Shown in pieces: positions 43,057-51,732 of a stretch of 64,000 nt of DNA. Position 1 is the first letter of the stretch. Each line of letters begins with the position of its first letter. The translations under genes and the position numbers were made by a program. Source of the DNA: Advenella incenata (GTDB lineage: Bacteria > Pseudomonadota > Gammaproteobacteria > Burkholderiales > Burkholderiaceae_B); contig NZ_SHKO01000002.1 of assembly GCF_004217095.1 (NCBI RefSeq), positions 620,001 to 684,000 on the forward strand, read 5' to 3'. The notes under the pieces are model-generated. The model saw nothing but the letters and a program-made list of their open reading frames with translations. It was not told the origin of the DNA and searched no databases.

Positions 43057-43756
43057 CCTATATTACTGGCCCACGCCCAACGGCCACAAAATTACCCTGT
43101 TTCTGGAAGAAGCCGGACTGGACTACCAAATTCATCCGGTAGACATCAGCGCTGGCGACCAGTTCAAACCAGAGTTCCTTGCTTTTTCTCCCAACAACCG
43201 GATGCCGGCGATCATCGACACGGCTCCCACTGACGGTGGTGAGCCAATCACAGTGTTCGAATCGGGCGCCATTTTGCAATATCTGGCCGAAAAAACCGGT
43301 CAATTTTTACCTGCCAATGTGCGCGCGCGCAAAACGGTGATGGAATGGGTCTTCTGGCAAATGGGCGGACTGGGACCCATGGCGGGTCAGAATCACCACT
43401 TCGGCGTCTATGCTCCCGAGAAAATCCAGTATGCGATTGACCGTTATGTTAAAGAGACCAACCGTTTGTACGGCGTGCTTAACCGTCGCCTGGAGGGTCG
43501 CTCTTTTATCGCGGGCGAGCAGTACTCCATCGCCGACATGGCCTCCTACCCATGGATCGTGCCGTACGAACGCCAGCAACAAGACCTGCACGCCTTTCCG
43601 AATCTGCATCGATGGTTCGAGCAAATTCGTGAGCGGCCCGCTACTGTACGCGCCTATGCCAAGGGAGAGCCGTTTTCGAGTCGGCCGACGGTAACCGAGG
43701 AGGGCAAGAAGATTCTGTTCGGACAGACTGCACAAAGCGCCGGGGCGCGTGCGTGA
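43049..43756 (+). CDS. Glutathione S-transferase (YfcG/YghU-like)
   Basis: A 235-residue GST. The thioredoxin-fold half begins IDLYYWPTPNGHKITLFLEE, with the cis-Pro/Ser motif region NNRMPAIID and VFESGAILQYLAEKTGQFLP. The helical half has FWQMGGLGPMAGQNHHFGVY and SIADMASYPWI. This pattern matches disulfide-bond oxidoreductase GSTs of the Nu class. ATG 43049 follows AAAGGAAAAA and overlaps the TetR stop. Confidence 0.92.
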   Translation: MIDLYYWPTPNGHKITLFLEEAGLDYQIHPVDISAGDQFKPEFLAFSPNNRMPAIIDTAPTDGGEPITVFESGAILQYLAEKTGQFLPANVRARKTVMEWVFWQMGGLGPMAGQNHHFGVYAPEKIQYAIDRYVKETNRLYGVLNRRLEGRSFIAGEQYSIADMASYPWIVPYERQQQDLHAFPNLHRWFEQIRERPATVRAYAKGEPFSSRPTVTEEGKKILFGQTAQSAGARA

Positions 43757-43799
43757 CGGCGGTATACTTCTTTACCGATACTACTTCTGCAATTTTTCC

Positions 43800-44243
43800 G
43801 TGAAACAACACCATTCGTTCCCGCAGCAGTCGCCTTGTCCTTGCGGCAGCATGTCAAGCTATGAGGCTTGCTGCGGTCGTTGGCACCAAGGCGCGCTGCG
43901 CTTGATGGCCCCCGATGCGCAAACCCTGATGCGTTCCCGATATACCGCTTTCGTATTGGATAAGCTCGATTACCTGCTAGAGACCTGGCACAGCAGCACC
44001 CGTCCGGTGTCGCTGGAACCCAATGCACCGGGCACCAAGTGGCTGGGGCTGGATGTGCGACGCCACGCTCAGCAGGACGACGATCATGCTACGGTAGAGT
44101 TTGTTGCCCGGTCTCGCCAGAACGGACGCGCGGCACGCCTGCATGAAGTAAGTCGCTTTGTGCGTGAAGACGGGCGGTGGGTTTATGTGGATGGGGATTT
44201 TGTTGAAAAAGAACGCCCGACAGGGGGGAGGCGCTTGCAGTAG
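43800..44243 (+). CDS. YchJ-family SEC-C motif protein
   Basis: About 147 residues, UPF0225/YchJ type. The N-terminal zinc-binding SEC-C motif is CPCGSMSSYEACCGRWH, followed by ALRLMAPDAQTLMRSRYTAF and the SnoaL-like fold ending in FVREDGRWVYVDGDF. The frame is open from 43749, overlapping the GST gene; GTG 43800 just before KQHHSFPQQSPCPCG is the likely start, though no clear ribosome site is present. Function unknown; found widely as a single gene. A small GGAGGC/GCCTCC hairpin lies across its stop. Confidence 0.88.
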   Translation: MKQHHSFPQQSPCPCGSMSSYEACCGRWHQGALRLMAPDAQTLMRSRYTAFVLDKLDYLLETWHSSTRPVSLEPNAPGTKWLGLDVRRHAQQDDDHATVEFVARSRQNGRAARLHEVSRFVREDGRWVYVDGDFVEKERPTGGRRLQ

Positions 44244-44311
44244 ACTGCCTCCAGCAATTCTGCCTGGATCACCACTTGCACCAGTTTTCCAAAAAAAATG
44301 CAGCCACCCGG

Positions 44312-45205
44312 TTAGTGCGCCTGCATCTCGTTTGCCTGTTCCTGCCTGACCAGACGGCGTACGCCACCTATAAATTGTTTTTCTAATGTACTGGGTGGCC
44401 CCTGTTCGCGGTAGATGGCCACCAGATCAAGGGTGATCGGCGGGTCAAAATGGATGTACCTGGATTTGTCTCGCAGGACAAATTTTGCGGTGAATTCATC
44501 CACAATCGCAAGCCGATCTTCGTACTCGGCAATGGCGGCGGCGACGTAATACGTCTCAACCTTGACCTGGTTGGTAAATTGGTACGGAATAGCCATGGAT
44601 TCTATGATGCGAGTGACAGGGTCTCCCGCAGAATAGGTGATCAGCTTTGTGAAGTCTACCTGGCGAGGGTCTTCCACCTGGCCGTTGCGCGGCCCGGCCA
44701 GCACCATGTTCACTTTGGCAATGGTGGAGGCTGAACAGTCCGGATACTCGTCCGGCTTGAATGTGAAAGCGATATTGATCTCGCGCGAGCGCAGTTTTCT
44801 GATCAGCTCCGACTCATGCCCCGTGGTAATTTCAATATTGATGTCTGGATACCGTTGCCTGATGAGCGACACCGCCTGGGGCATCAGGTGCAGGCCCAGG
44901 CTTGGCAGGCAGCCCAGTTTGAGCGACCCTGCGGGATGCTGGTGGATATTGGACGCCAGCGAGCGGATGTGCTCCAGCTGGTTCATCATTTTTTCAATTT
45001 CCGGCGCCAGCGACTGCGCTTCCGGCGTCAGTTTCAGCCTGCCTTTGACACGCTCGAAAAGCTGGAAGCCCAGCTGCAGTTCCGCATGCCCCAGGGTCTT
45101 GCTGACTGCGGATTGGGAAATATTAAGCAAACGCGCCGCCCGGCTGACCGAACCGGTCGTGCGAATGGCGTGAAAAATTTCGATATGTCTGATTTTCACC
45201 GGCAC
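44312..45205 (-). CDS. LysR-family transcriptional regulator
   Basis: A 297-residue LysR protein. The helix-turn-helix is HIEIFHAIRTTGSVSRAARL followed by LNISQSAVSKTLGHAELQLG. The effector-domain segments include IEITTGHESELIRKLRSREI. GTG at 45205 or the GTG at 45199 (GGAG just upstream) is the start. It is divergent from the ABC-importer operon and probably controls it. Confidence 0.92.
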   Translation of the reverse strand: MPVKIRHIEIFHAIRTTGSVSRAARLLNISQSAVSKTLGHAELQLGFQLFERVKGRLKLTPEAQSLAPEIEKMMNQLEHIRSLASNIHQHPAGSLKLGCLPSLGLHLMPQAVSLIRQRYPDINIEITTGHESELIRKLRSREINIAFTFKPDEYPDCSASTIAKVNMVLAGPRNGQVEDPRQVDFTKLITYSAGDPVTRIIESMAIPYQFTNQVKVETYYVAAAIAEYEDRLAIVDEFTAKFVLRDKSRYIHFDPPITLDLVAIYREQGPPSTLEKQFIGGVRRLVRQEQANEMQAH

Positions 45206-45340
45206 TCCATGGTATGAGTTTTAGTCATGGATGATATAACTTTTTTCCTTTGCATACTATACCTATTGCCTGCAAAATAGCCCGGGAAAGCAGGATCTTC
45301 CCATTTGCCATTTTTAAAGTGTGTCACCCGGAGAGCCGTT

Positions 45341-46849
45341 ATGATCAGATTTCATTCACTATTGAAAATCGGAATTGCTGTTGCCTGTGCGCTCAATGTC
45401 GCTCAGGCCGCGGCCAGCCAGTTCCGATTGGGCATCGCAAAGGATTTGCTCACGCTCGATCCCATTGCTTCTAGCGACAACCCGTCTATCTGGACACAGT
45501 TGCTGATCTATGATCAATTGGTCAAGCCCTCTGCGGATGGAACCAAGATAGAACCCGGGCTGTCCGACAAGTGGGAGATTAGCCCGGATGGAAAAACCTA
45601 TACCTTTCATCTGAGGGAAAACGCGAAATTTAGCGACGGCAAACCGGTAACGGCTGACGATGTGATTTTTTCCCTGAAGCGGGCAGCGGGAGAAAAATCC
45701 GGCTGGGCCCGGTTCTTCAAGCCTATTACAGGCTATGAGAAGGTAGACGACAGGACGGTAAAACTTAGCCTGGACGCGCCTTTTACGCCGATGCTCAATA
45801 ATCTGGCCTTGTTCTCCGCCTCCATATTGCCGGCAGCGCTACTGGAACAAAAGGGCGACGAATTTTTCAATGCACCGATAGGCAGCGGTCCCTTTTCGCT
45901 CAAAGCCTGGCAGAAGGGCCAGCGCGTCTCACTGGACAAGAACCCCAACTACTGGCAAGAAGGAAAGCCCGCTGTGGACCAGGCTACGCTGGAAATCATC
46001 GGCGATGACAATGCGCGTATCCTGAAGTTGAAGGCCAGTGAGCTGGATGCGGCGATGGACATTCCATTTAACCAGGTCGCCATGCTCAAGAATGATCCGA
46101 ATATCAAGACAGCCGTGGCTAAAGTGTTTCGCACCGATCTGGTGCAGATGAATGCCAGCAAAAAGCCCTTTGATGACATTCGTGTTCGACAGGCTTTGAA
46201 CTATGCGATTAACAAGCAAACCATTATCCAGGGCGTCTTAAAGGGCAACGGCGAACCGGCGTCTTCCTCGTTGCCGATCATGGCGCATCACAATACTGAT
46301 ATCAAGCCGTATCCCTTTGATCCTGCCAAGGCCAAGCAGCTTCTTGCCGAGGCCGGACTTGCGGACGGTTTCAAGGCGACTCTGCTCATCCCGTCTGGAG
46401 ACGTGACTTCACGACAGGTCGGCCTGGTCATTCAGAATGCCCTGAGCAAGATCGGCGTGACTATTCAGGTACAGACAATCGAGAGCGGATCCCAGTTTAC
46501 GACGACCAAAGCCGGCAATTATGAAATGTCGCTGACTTATACGACCAGCGATACGATCGACCCCGACCAATTGATCGGCTTTACTGCTGTTAACCCGGAG
46601 CGGGCCAATGCCTTGCATACGAACTGGAAAAGCGAACGCGTCAACGCTTTGTATGCAGAGGAACGCAAAACGCCTGAAGGCGCCGAACGCGGACGGATGT
46701 TCAAGGAAATCGAAGCAATCGTAAACAAGGAAGCGCCGTTTATCTTTCTTTATCACCAGGGTGTCCCTTATGCCTATCGCTCCAATATCGAAGGCTTCCG
46801 TGTTCTGCCCACCTCAAATTACAGGCTTGAAGAAGTCCGGGTGAAGTAA
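45341..46849 (+). CDS. Peptide/opine-type ABC transporter substrate-binding protein (family 5)
   Basis: A 502-residue periplasmic binding protein. It has a signal peptide (GIAVACALNVAQAAA) and the family-5 blocks GLSDKWEISPDGKTYTFHLR, KFSDGKPVTADDVIFSLKRA, IGSGPFSLKAWQKGQRVSL and DIRVRQALNYAINKQTIIQG. ATG 45341 follows CGGAGAG; the frame opens earlier at 45305. First gene of a five-gene importer operon plus a hydrolase gene. Confidence 0.93.
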   Translation: MIRFHSLLKIGIAVACALNVAQAAASQFRLGIAKDLLTLDPIASSDNPSIWTQLLIYDQLVKPSADGTKIEPGLSDKWEISPDGKTYTFHLRENAKFSDGKPVTADDVIFSLKRAAGEKSGWARFFKPITGYEKVDDRTVKLSLDAPFTPMLNNLALFSASILPAALLEQKGDEFFNAPIGSGPFSLKAWQKGQRVSLDKNPNYWQEGKPAVDQATLEIIGDDNARILKLKASELDAAMDIPFNQVAMLKNDPNIKTAVAKVFRTDLVQMNASKKPFDDIRVRQALNYAINKQTIIQGVLKGNGEPASSSLPIMAHHNTDIKPYPFDPAKAKQLLAEAGLADGFKATLLIPSGDVTSRQVGLVIQNALSKIGVTIQVQTIESGSQFTTTKAGNYEMSLTYTTSDTIDPDQLIGFTAVNPERANALHTNWKSERVNALYAEERKTPEGAERGRMFKEIEAIVNKEAPFIFLYHQGVPYAYRSNIEGFRVLPTSNYRLEEVRVK

Positions 46850-46881
46850 GCGCCAGAATCAGGATACAACAGGGGTAGCTC

Positions 46882-47820
46882 GTGATATTGCGTTTTATTG
46901 TCTTGCGGTTGGTGCAGTTGATCCCGGTATTGCTGGGCATCACGATTCTGGCCTTTCTGCTTTTGCGGGTCATGCCCGGGGATCCGGCAACACTGTTGCT
47001 GGGAAGCCGGGGCACGGCCGAGGATATCGCCAAACTGCAGCATCAGCTGGGCCTGGATAAACCACTGGTGGTTCAGTACTTTCAGTTTTTGCTGGACTGC
47101 CTCAAGGGCGATTTCGGCACGTCGATTGCCTTCCGGACCTCGGTAGGGCCATTGATTTTTGATCGGCTGTGGGTGACGCTGGCGCTTGTTGCCTACAGTA
47201 CGGTTATTGCAATCGTGTTGACCATTCCGCTGGCTTTCCTGGCCGCATTGCGCAAGAACCAGGCAACCGATAACCTGATCAAGTTCCTGTTTATCTGCTT
47301 TATGTCGATGCCTGCGTTCTGGCTGGGCATTCTGCTGGTTCTGGTGTTTTCGGTCTATATTCCGATCTTTCCGGTGTCCGGGCTCAATGGCGGCTTTTTC
47401 GGCCTCTTACATTCGTTGTTTCTCCCGGCCCTGGTCATCGCGTTAAGTACTGCGGCCCTGACCGTGCGTTCCCTGAGAAGCTCGATTATCGCGGTGCTCA
47501 ATGCCGATTATATTGATACCGCCTATGCCAAGGGCATGACTCGAATGCAGATTCTGCGGCGACATGTGTTCCGTAACTCATTGCTCTCCACAATCTCGGT
47601 ACTGGGCGTGCATACCAGTTGGGTCATCGGGGGCACGGTGGTGATTGAAGCCGTGTTTGCCCTGCCGGGCCTGGGTGGACTAATGGTCTCGTCCATTGCG
47701 GCGCGTGATTATCCCATGGTGCAGGGGCTGACTGTGACCTTTGCTGTGCTGGTTGTATTGATCAACCTGGCGGCTGATCTGGCCTATGTGGTTGCCGACC
47801 CCAGGGTGGAAATTTCATGA
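46882..47820 (+). CDS. ABC transporter permease (DppB type)
   Basis: A 312-residue inner-membrane permease with six membrane segments: LRFIVLRLVQLIPVLLGITI at the start, MPGDPATLL in the first loop, and the EAA loop NADYIDTAYAKGMTRMQILR. The start is GTG 46882. The end overlaps the next permease by four bases (ATGA). Confidence 0.94.
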   Translation: MILRFIVLRLVQLIPVLLGITILAFLLLRVMPGDPATLLLGSRGTAEDIAKLQHQLGLDKPLVVQYFQFLLDCLKGDFGTSIAFRTSVGPLIFDRLWVTLALVAYSTVIAIVLTIPLAFLAALRKNQATDNLIKFLFICFMSMPAFWLGILLVLVFSVYIPIFPVSGLNGGFFGLLHSLFLPALVIALSTAALTVRSLRSSIIAVLNADYIDTAYAKGMTRMQILRRHVFRNSLLSTISVLGVHTSWVIGGTVVIEAVFALPGLGGLMVSSIAARDYPMVQGLTVTFAVLVVLINLAADLAYVVADPRVEIS

Positions 47821-48656
47821 ATACGATATTGAGCGGATGGCGCAGCGGTCGGCTTGCGCAGAATTATTCATTGTGGGCGGGCCTGGCCCTGTTCATGCTC
47901 CTGATTCTGTTGGCTTATGTGGTGCCGGCGGTATTCCAGATAGATACGTCCGAGATCAATTTTGACAGCAGTCTTCAGGGGCCGAATCTGCAGTACCTCT
48001 TTGGCACCGACGACCTGGGACGGCAGGTATTGTGGCGCTCGATCGAAGCGCTTAAGACCGACCTGGAAATCGTGGCGGTCTGCGTGCTGATTCCATTCGT
48101 AACCGGCTCGCTGATCGGCCTGATATCGGGCTATGTTGGCGGGTGGCTGGATACGCTGATCATGCGCATCGTCGATATTGTCTGGGCGTTTCCGTTTTAT
48201 GTGCTGGTCATTGCCATTGTTGGTTCGCTGGGCCCAAGCACGCAGAACATGTACCTGGCCTTTACGCTGGTGGTCTGGATTTCCTTTGCGCGAATCGTGC
48301 GCGGCGAAGTGCTGCTGGTCAAGACGACCGAATACGTTCAATCGGCACGGGTCATGGGCTACAGCCACTTGCGGATTCTATTTCTGCATATTCTGCCTAA
48401 TGTTATTACACCTGCCATTGTGTTCATGATGGCCGACGTCGTCCTGACCATTCTGGCGGTGACCTCCCTGGGGTTTCTGGGCCTGGGCATACAGCCACCC
48501 ACGCCTGAGCTGGGGGTTATGATCGCCGAAGGGCGCAATTACATATTCGATGCGTGGTGGATCTCCGTGTTTCCGGGAATCATGATCATCTATATCGGCG
48601 TGACGTTCTCCCTGCTGGGTGACGGGATTGATAATCAACTCAGGGTGAAATCATGA
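47817..48656 (+). CDS. ABC transporter permease (DppC type)
   Basis: A 279-residue partner permease. It has the DppC-type N-terminal helix and LFGTDDLGRQVLWRSIEALK, then the EAA loop EYVQSARVMGYSHLRILFLH. Overlaps both neighbours by ATGA, so strict translational coupling within the operon. Confidence 0.94.
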   Translation: MNTILSGWRSGRLAQNYSLWAGLALFMLLILLAYVVPAVFQIDTSEINFDSSLQGPNLQYLFGTDDLGRQVLWRSIEALKTDLEIVAVCVLIPFVTGSLIGLISGYVGGWLDTLIMRIVDIVWAFPFYVLVIAIVGSLGPSTQNMYLAFTLVVWISFARIVRGEVLLVKTTEYVQSARVMGYSHLRILFLHILPNVITPAIVFMMADVVLTILAVTSLGFLGLGIQPPTPELGVMIAEGRNYIFDAWWISVFPGIMIIYIGVTFSLLGDGIDNQLRVKS

Positions 48657-49645
48657 ATGTGGCAACGGATCATGTACTTCAGGTAGAGAATCTGCATGCG
48701 GGCTTTGGTCAGCGTGGTCGCGCGCAGATGGCCATCGAAGGCGTGACGTTCCAGGTCAAAAAAGGCCGGGTATTTGGCCTGGTGGGCGAGTCCGGATGCG
48801 GAAAAAGTACCACCTGCCGTTCGATTATTCGCTTGTTCGGCGGCTCGCCCTTTGTGATTGAACAGGGGCGGATCCTGTTTGACGGCAAGGACCTGGCTGC
48901 AATGGACGAGCAGCAGTTGACGCAAGTGCGCGGTCGGAAGATTTCCATGATTTTCCAGGACCCCATGACCGCATTGAATCCGACCATGCGGGTTGGCGAT
49001 CAGGTGGCAGAAATTGTACGGCGCAATCATGCAGGCTTGTCGTCAGCCCAGGTCCGGGAAAAAGTGGTGGGGCTGCTGCGCGAAGTGGGCATTACCTCTG
49101 CAGAGCGACGGTTCAATGCCTGGCCGCATGAATTGAGCGGCGGGCTGCGCCAGCGGGTGCTGATTGCCATGGCGCTGTCCTGTGCGCCCGAGCTGCTGAT
49201 TGCCGATGAGCCTACCACGGCGCTGGATGTGACCATTCAGGCCCAGGTTTTGCGTCTGCTGCACGAGCTGCGCGAGCGCGTGGGGATGTCGGTATTGCTG
49301 GTCACGCACGACCTGGGTGTCGTTGCCCAGCATTGCGATGATATGGCAGTCATGTATGCCGGCAAAATTGTAGAAAGCGGCAGCGTGGCCGAAATCTTTG
49401 CCAATCCACGCCATCCCTACACGCGGGCGCTGCTCAATGCATTGCCGGCGCATGTCGATCCGCTGCACAAGCTGGAGCCGATTGCCGGAGAGCCGCCCGC
49501 CGCGGGCAACTATCCTGCTGGTTGCCGTTTTCATCCACGCTGCAAGTTTGCGATCGAACGATGTCGTATCGAGAGCCCGGAGAGTGAACAACTGACTCCG
49601 GCACATGCGTGTGCCTGTCATCGCAAGGAGGAAGCGTTGTGGTAA
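48653..49645 (+). CDS. ABC transporter ATP-binding protein (DppD type)
   Basis: A 330-residue ATPase: Walker [15 protein letters not shown], signature [17 protein letters not shown], Walker [16 protein letters not shown]. The oligopeptide-transporter C-terminal extension with [15 protein letters not shown] (iron-sulfur-type cysteines) is present. It powers import together with the next gene. Confidence 0.95.
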   Translation: MNVATDHVLQVENLHAGFGQRGRAQMAIEGVTFQVKKGRVFGLVGESGCGKSTTCRSIIRLFGGSPFVIEQGRILFDGKDLAAMDEQQLTQVRGRKISMIFQDPMTALNPTMRVGDQVAEIVRRNHAGLSSAQVREKVVGLLREVGITSAERRFNAWPHELSGGLRQRVLIAMALSCAPELLIADEPTTALDVTIQAQVLRLLHELRERVGMSVLLVTHDLGVVAQHCDDMAVMYAGKIVESGSVAEIFANPRHPYTRALLNALPAHVDPLHKLEPIAGEPPAAGNYPAGCRFHPRCKFAIERCRIESPESEQLTPAHACACHRKEEALW

Positions 49646-50637
49646 GTGAATCACATGCGCCGGCTCTGCTGACCGTGGAGAATCTGGAAAAGCGCTATGG
49701 CAGCCGACGAGGCCTGAGCGATTTTCTCAGTGGCAAACAGGCGGGCTTTCTGCACGCGCTCAAAGGCGTGTCGCTGCACGTGAACGAAGGCGAGATCGTT
49801 GGTGTGGTGGGCGAATCCGGTTGCGGCAAAAGCACGCTGGGAAAATGCATCGTCGGATTGCAAAGTCCCTCGGGTGGAACGGTAACCTGGTCAGACGGTA
49901 GATCAATGGACCGGTTTACCCGATTCGAACGAAGCACCCGGATTCAGATGGTGTTCCAGGATCCGTATTCGTCGCTGAATCCGCGATTTACCATCGGGCG
50001 CTTGCTCAAAGAGGCACTGGCCACGCATGGCGCAGCGCGCAGCAAGGGCGATCTGGCCACTGAGGTGGACCGGTTACTTGGTATTGTCGGCTTGCCGCTG
50101 TCACTGAAACAGAAGTTTCCATATGCCTTAAGTGGTGGTCAGCGCCAACGCGTATCCATTGCACGGGCGCTGGCCGTCAACCCGCAACTGATTATTGCGG
50201 ACGAACCTGTGTCCGCGCTGGATGCGTCGGTGCAGGCGCAGATTATCAATCTGTTCGAGGAGATCCGGCAAAAGCTGCGGGTCGCGTTTCTGTTCGTCGC
50301 ACATGACCTGAACGTGGTCAAGCGCGTGAGCGATCGTGTCCTGGTGATGTACCTGGGCGAAATTGTAGAGGAGGGTACCAAGGATGATATCTTTTCCCGG
50401 CCCCGGCATCCCTATACGCGGGCATTGCTTTCTGCCATTCCGATTGCCGACCCCTCGATCAAGAATCCATCTGCGATTCTGGAAGGCGAACTGCCCGATC
50501 CACACGAAATCATTGCAGGCTGCGCGTTTTCGAGCCGTTGTCCTTACGTGACCGAACGCTGCAGGCAAAGCCAGCCAGACCTGATACCCGTTTCTGGTAC
50601 GCAACGCGCCAGATGCATACGATTGGCAGAAATCTAG
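49639..50637 (+). CDS. ABC transporter ATP-binding protein (DppF type)
   Basis: A 332-residue ATPase with Walker [16 protein letters not shown], signature YALSGGQRQRVSIARAL and Walker B QLIIADEPVSALDASV. The C-terminal oligopeptide domain (GCAFSSRCPYVTERC) is present. GTG 49639 is preferred: AAGGAGGAAG lies before it, and the first residues then fit the family. It overlaps the DppD-type stop by seven bases. Confidence 0.94.
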   Translation: MVSESHAPALLTVENLEKRYGSRRGLSDFLSGKQAGFLHALKGVSLHVNEGEIVGVVGESGCGKSTLGKCIVGLQSPSGGTVTWSDGRSMDRFTRFERSTRIQMVFQDPYSSLNPRFTIGRLLKEALATHGAARSKGDLATEVDRLLGIVGLPLSLKQKFPYALSGGQRQRVSIARALAVNPQLIIADEPVSALDASVQAQIINLFEEIRQKLRVAFLFVAHDLNVVKRVSDRVLVMYLGEIVEEGTKDDIFSRPRHPYTRALLSAIPIADPSIKNPSAILEGELPDPHEIIAGCAFSSRCPYVTERCRQSQPDLIPVSGTQRARCIRLAEI

Positions 50638-50647
50638 GAAATTTTCT

Positions 50648-51595
50648 ATGTATTACCAACAAACAGAACAATCGAGCCAAATCGGGCAGCGCCTGCTGTC
50701 GTCTGTGCGGCAGATATTTGCACCGCTGGGTCATGACCTGGCCGATTCGAGCATTAGCTTGCATTTGTTTCCGAGAGCAAACACAGGTGGCAATGCCGGC
50801 AGCCTTGAAGGGTTTTCCTGGCAAGGCCAGCAGCAGTTTTATCCGGCCAGTGTTGTCAAGGTAGCCTATCTGGCGGCCGCGCAGGCGGCTTTGCGCGATG
50901 GGAAGATGATGCCGCATGATGAATTGGACCGCGCCATCACAGACATGATTTTGTGGTCAAGCAATAACGCGACCAATTATGTCATTGACATGCTATCGGG
51001 TACCACCGGCGATACGCTGTTGCCCGAGGCAGAAATGAAGCAATGGTTTGAACAGCGCCAGGGCGTGAACCGATTCTTTGGTGGTCTGGGCTGGCCGGAG
51101 GCGGAGGGCATTAATGTTTGCCAGAAACTCATGGATGATGATCGCTACGGGCGGGAAAGACTGTTTGTCACTTTGGACGGCAAAAATAATCACAACTGCC
51201 TTAGCAGTGATTTTGTGGCGCGCCTGCTCAGTGAAATCTGCAGCGGGACATTCCTGGATGCTGCGATGAGCCAGGGGGCGGCAAGGTATCTGAAGCGCTC
51301 TTTGGCGCCAGACTTCAAGGTTCTGCCGCATTCGCAGGTAAACGGATTCCTGGGAGAGCATCTGCCGCAAAACCTGGAATACTATTCCAAGGCAGGGTGG
51401 AATGGCTGGACCGGCGATGCGCTGTCCAGCTACAACAGGCACGACAGTGCGCATTTTCTGCTACCGCAGGACCAATGCAAGGCGTATGGTGCCATTACGA
51501 TTGTGGTTTTTTCCCATGGCAAGGCAGTGTCTGAAGACATCACCTTTCTGCCGCAGATCGGCCAGGCGTTATTCAATATCCTGGCGCAGTACTGA
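50648..51595 (+). CDS. Beta-lactamase-fold serine hydrolase without signal peptide
   Basis: A 315-residue protein of the class A beta-lactamase-like superfamily. The SxxK motif is YPASVVKV (Ser68, Lys71), a second motif SSNNAT (about 104-109) corresponds to SxN, and KAGWNG (Lys248) to KTG. There is no signal peptide, so it should be cytoplasmic and unlikely to protect against beta-lactams. It begins ten bases after the last ATPase gene, so it belongs to the importer operon and may hydrolyse the imported peptide or amide. Confidence 0.8.
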   Translation: MYYQQTEQSSQIGQRLLSSVRQIFAPLGHDLADSSISLHLFPRANTGGNAGSLEGFSWQGQQQFYPASVVKVAYLAAAQAALRDGKMMPHDELDRAITDMILWSSNNATNYVIDMLSGTTGDTLLPEAEMKQWFEQRQGVNRFFGGLGWPEAEGINVCQKLMDDDRYGRERLFVTLDGKNNHNCLSSDFVARLLSEICSGTFLDAAMSQGAARYLKRSLAPDFKVLPHSQVNGFLGEHLPQNLEYYSKAGWNGWTGDALSSYNRHDSAHFLLPQDQCKAYGAITIVVFSHGKAVSEDITFLPQIGQALFNILAQY

Positions 51596-51732
51596 GTCTG
51601 AGCGGCACGCGGGCGCTGGCACCGCTGATACTGTAGGGCGCAAGGCCCGCAAGCGCCGCGCAATCAAGACAGCGCGGCCGGAACATTGACTTGCGGTAAT
51701 GGCAATCTGCCCGGCCAACGCATTCGCTTGAA

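Noticed and set aside
51596-51732. Possible terminator between the hydrolase and PhoD-like genes
   Set aside because: The GC-rich pieces here form only short imperfect stems without a T tract.
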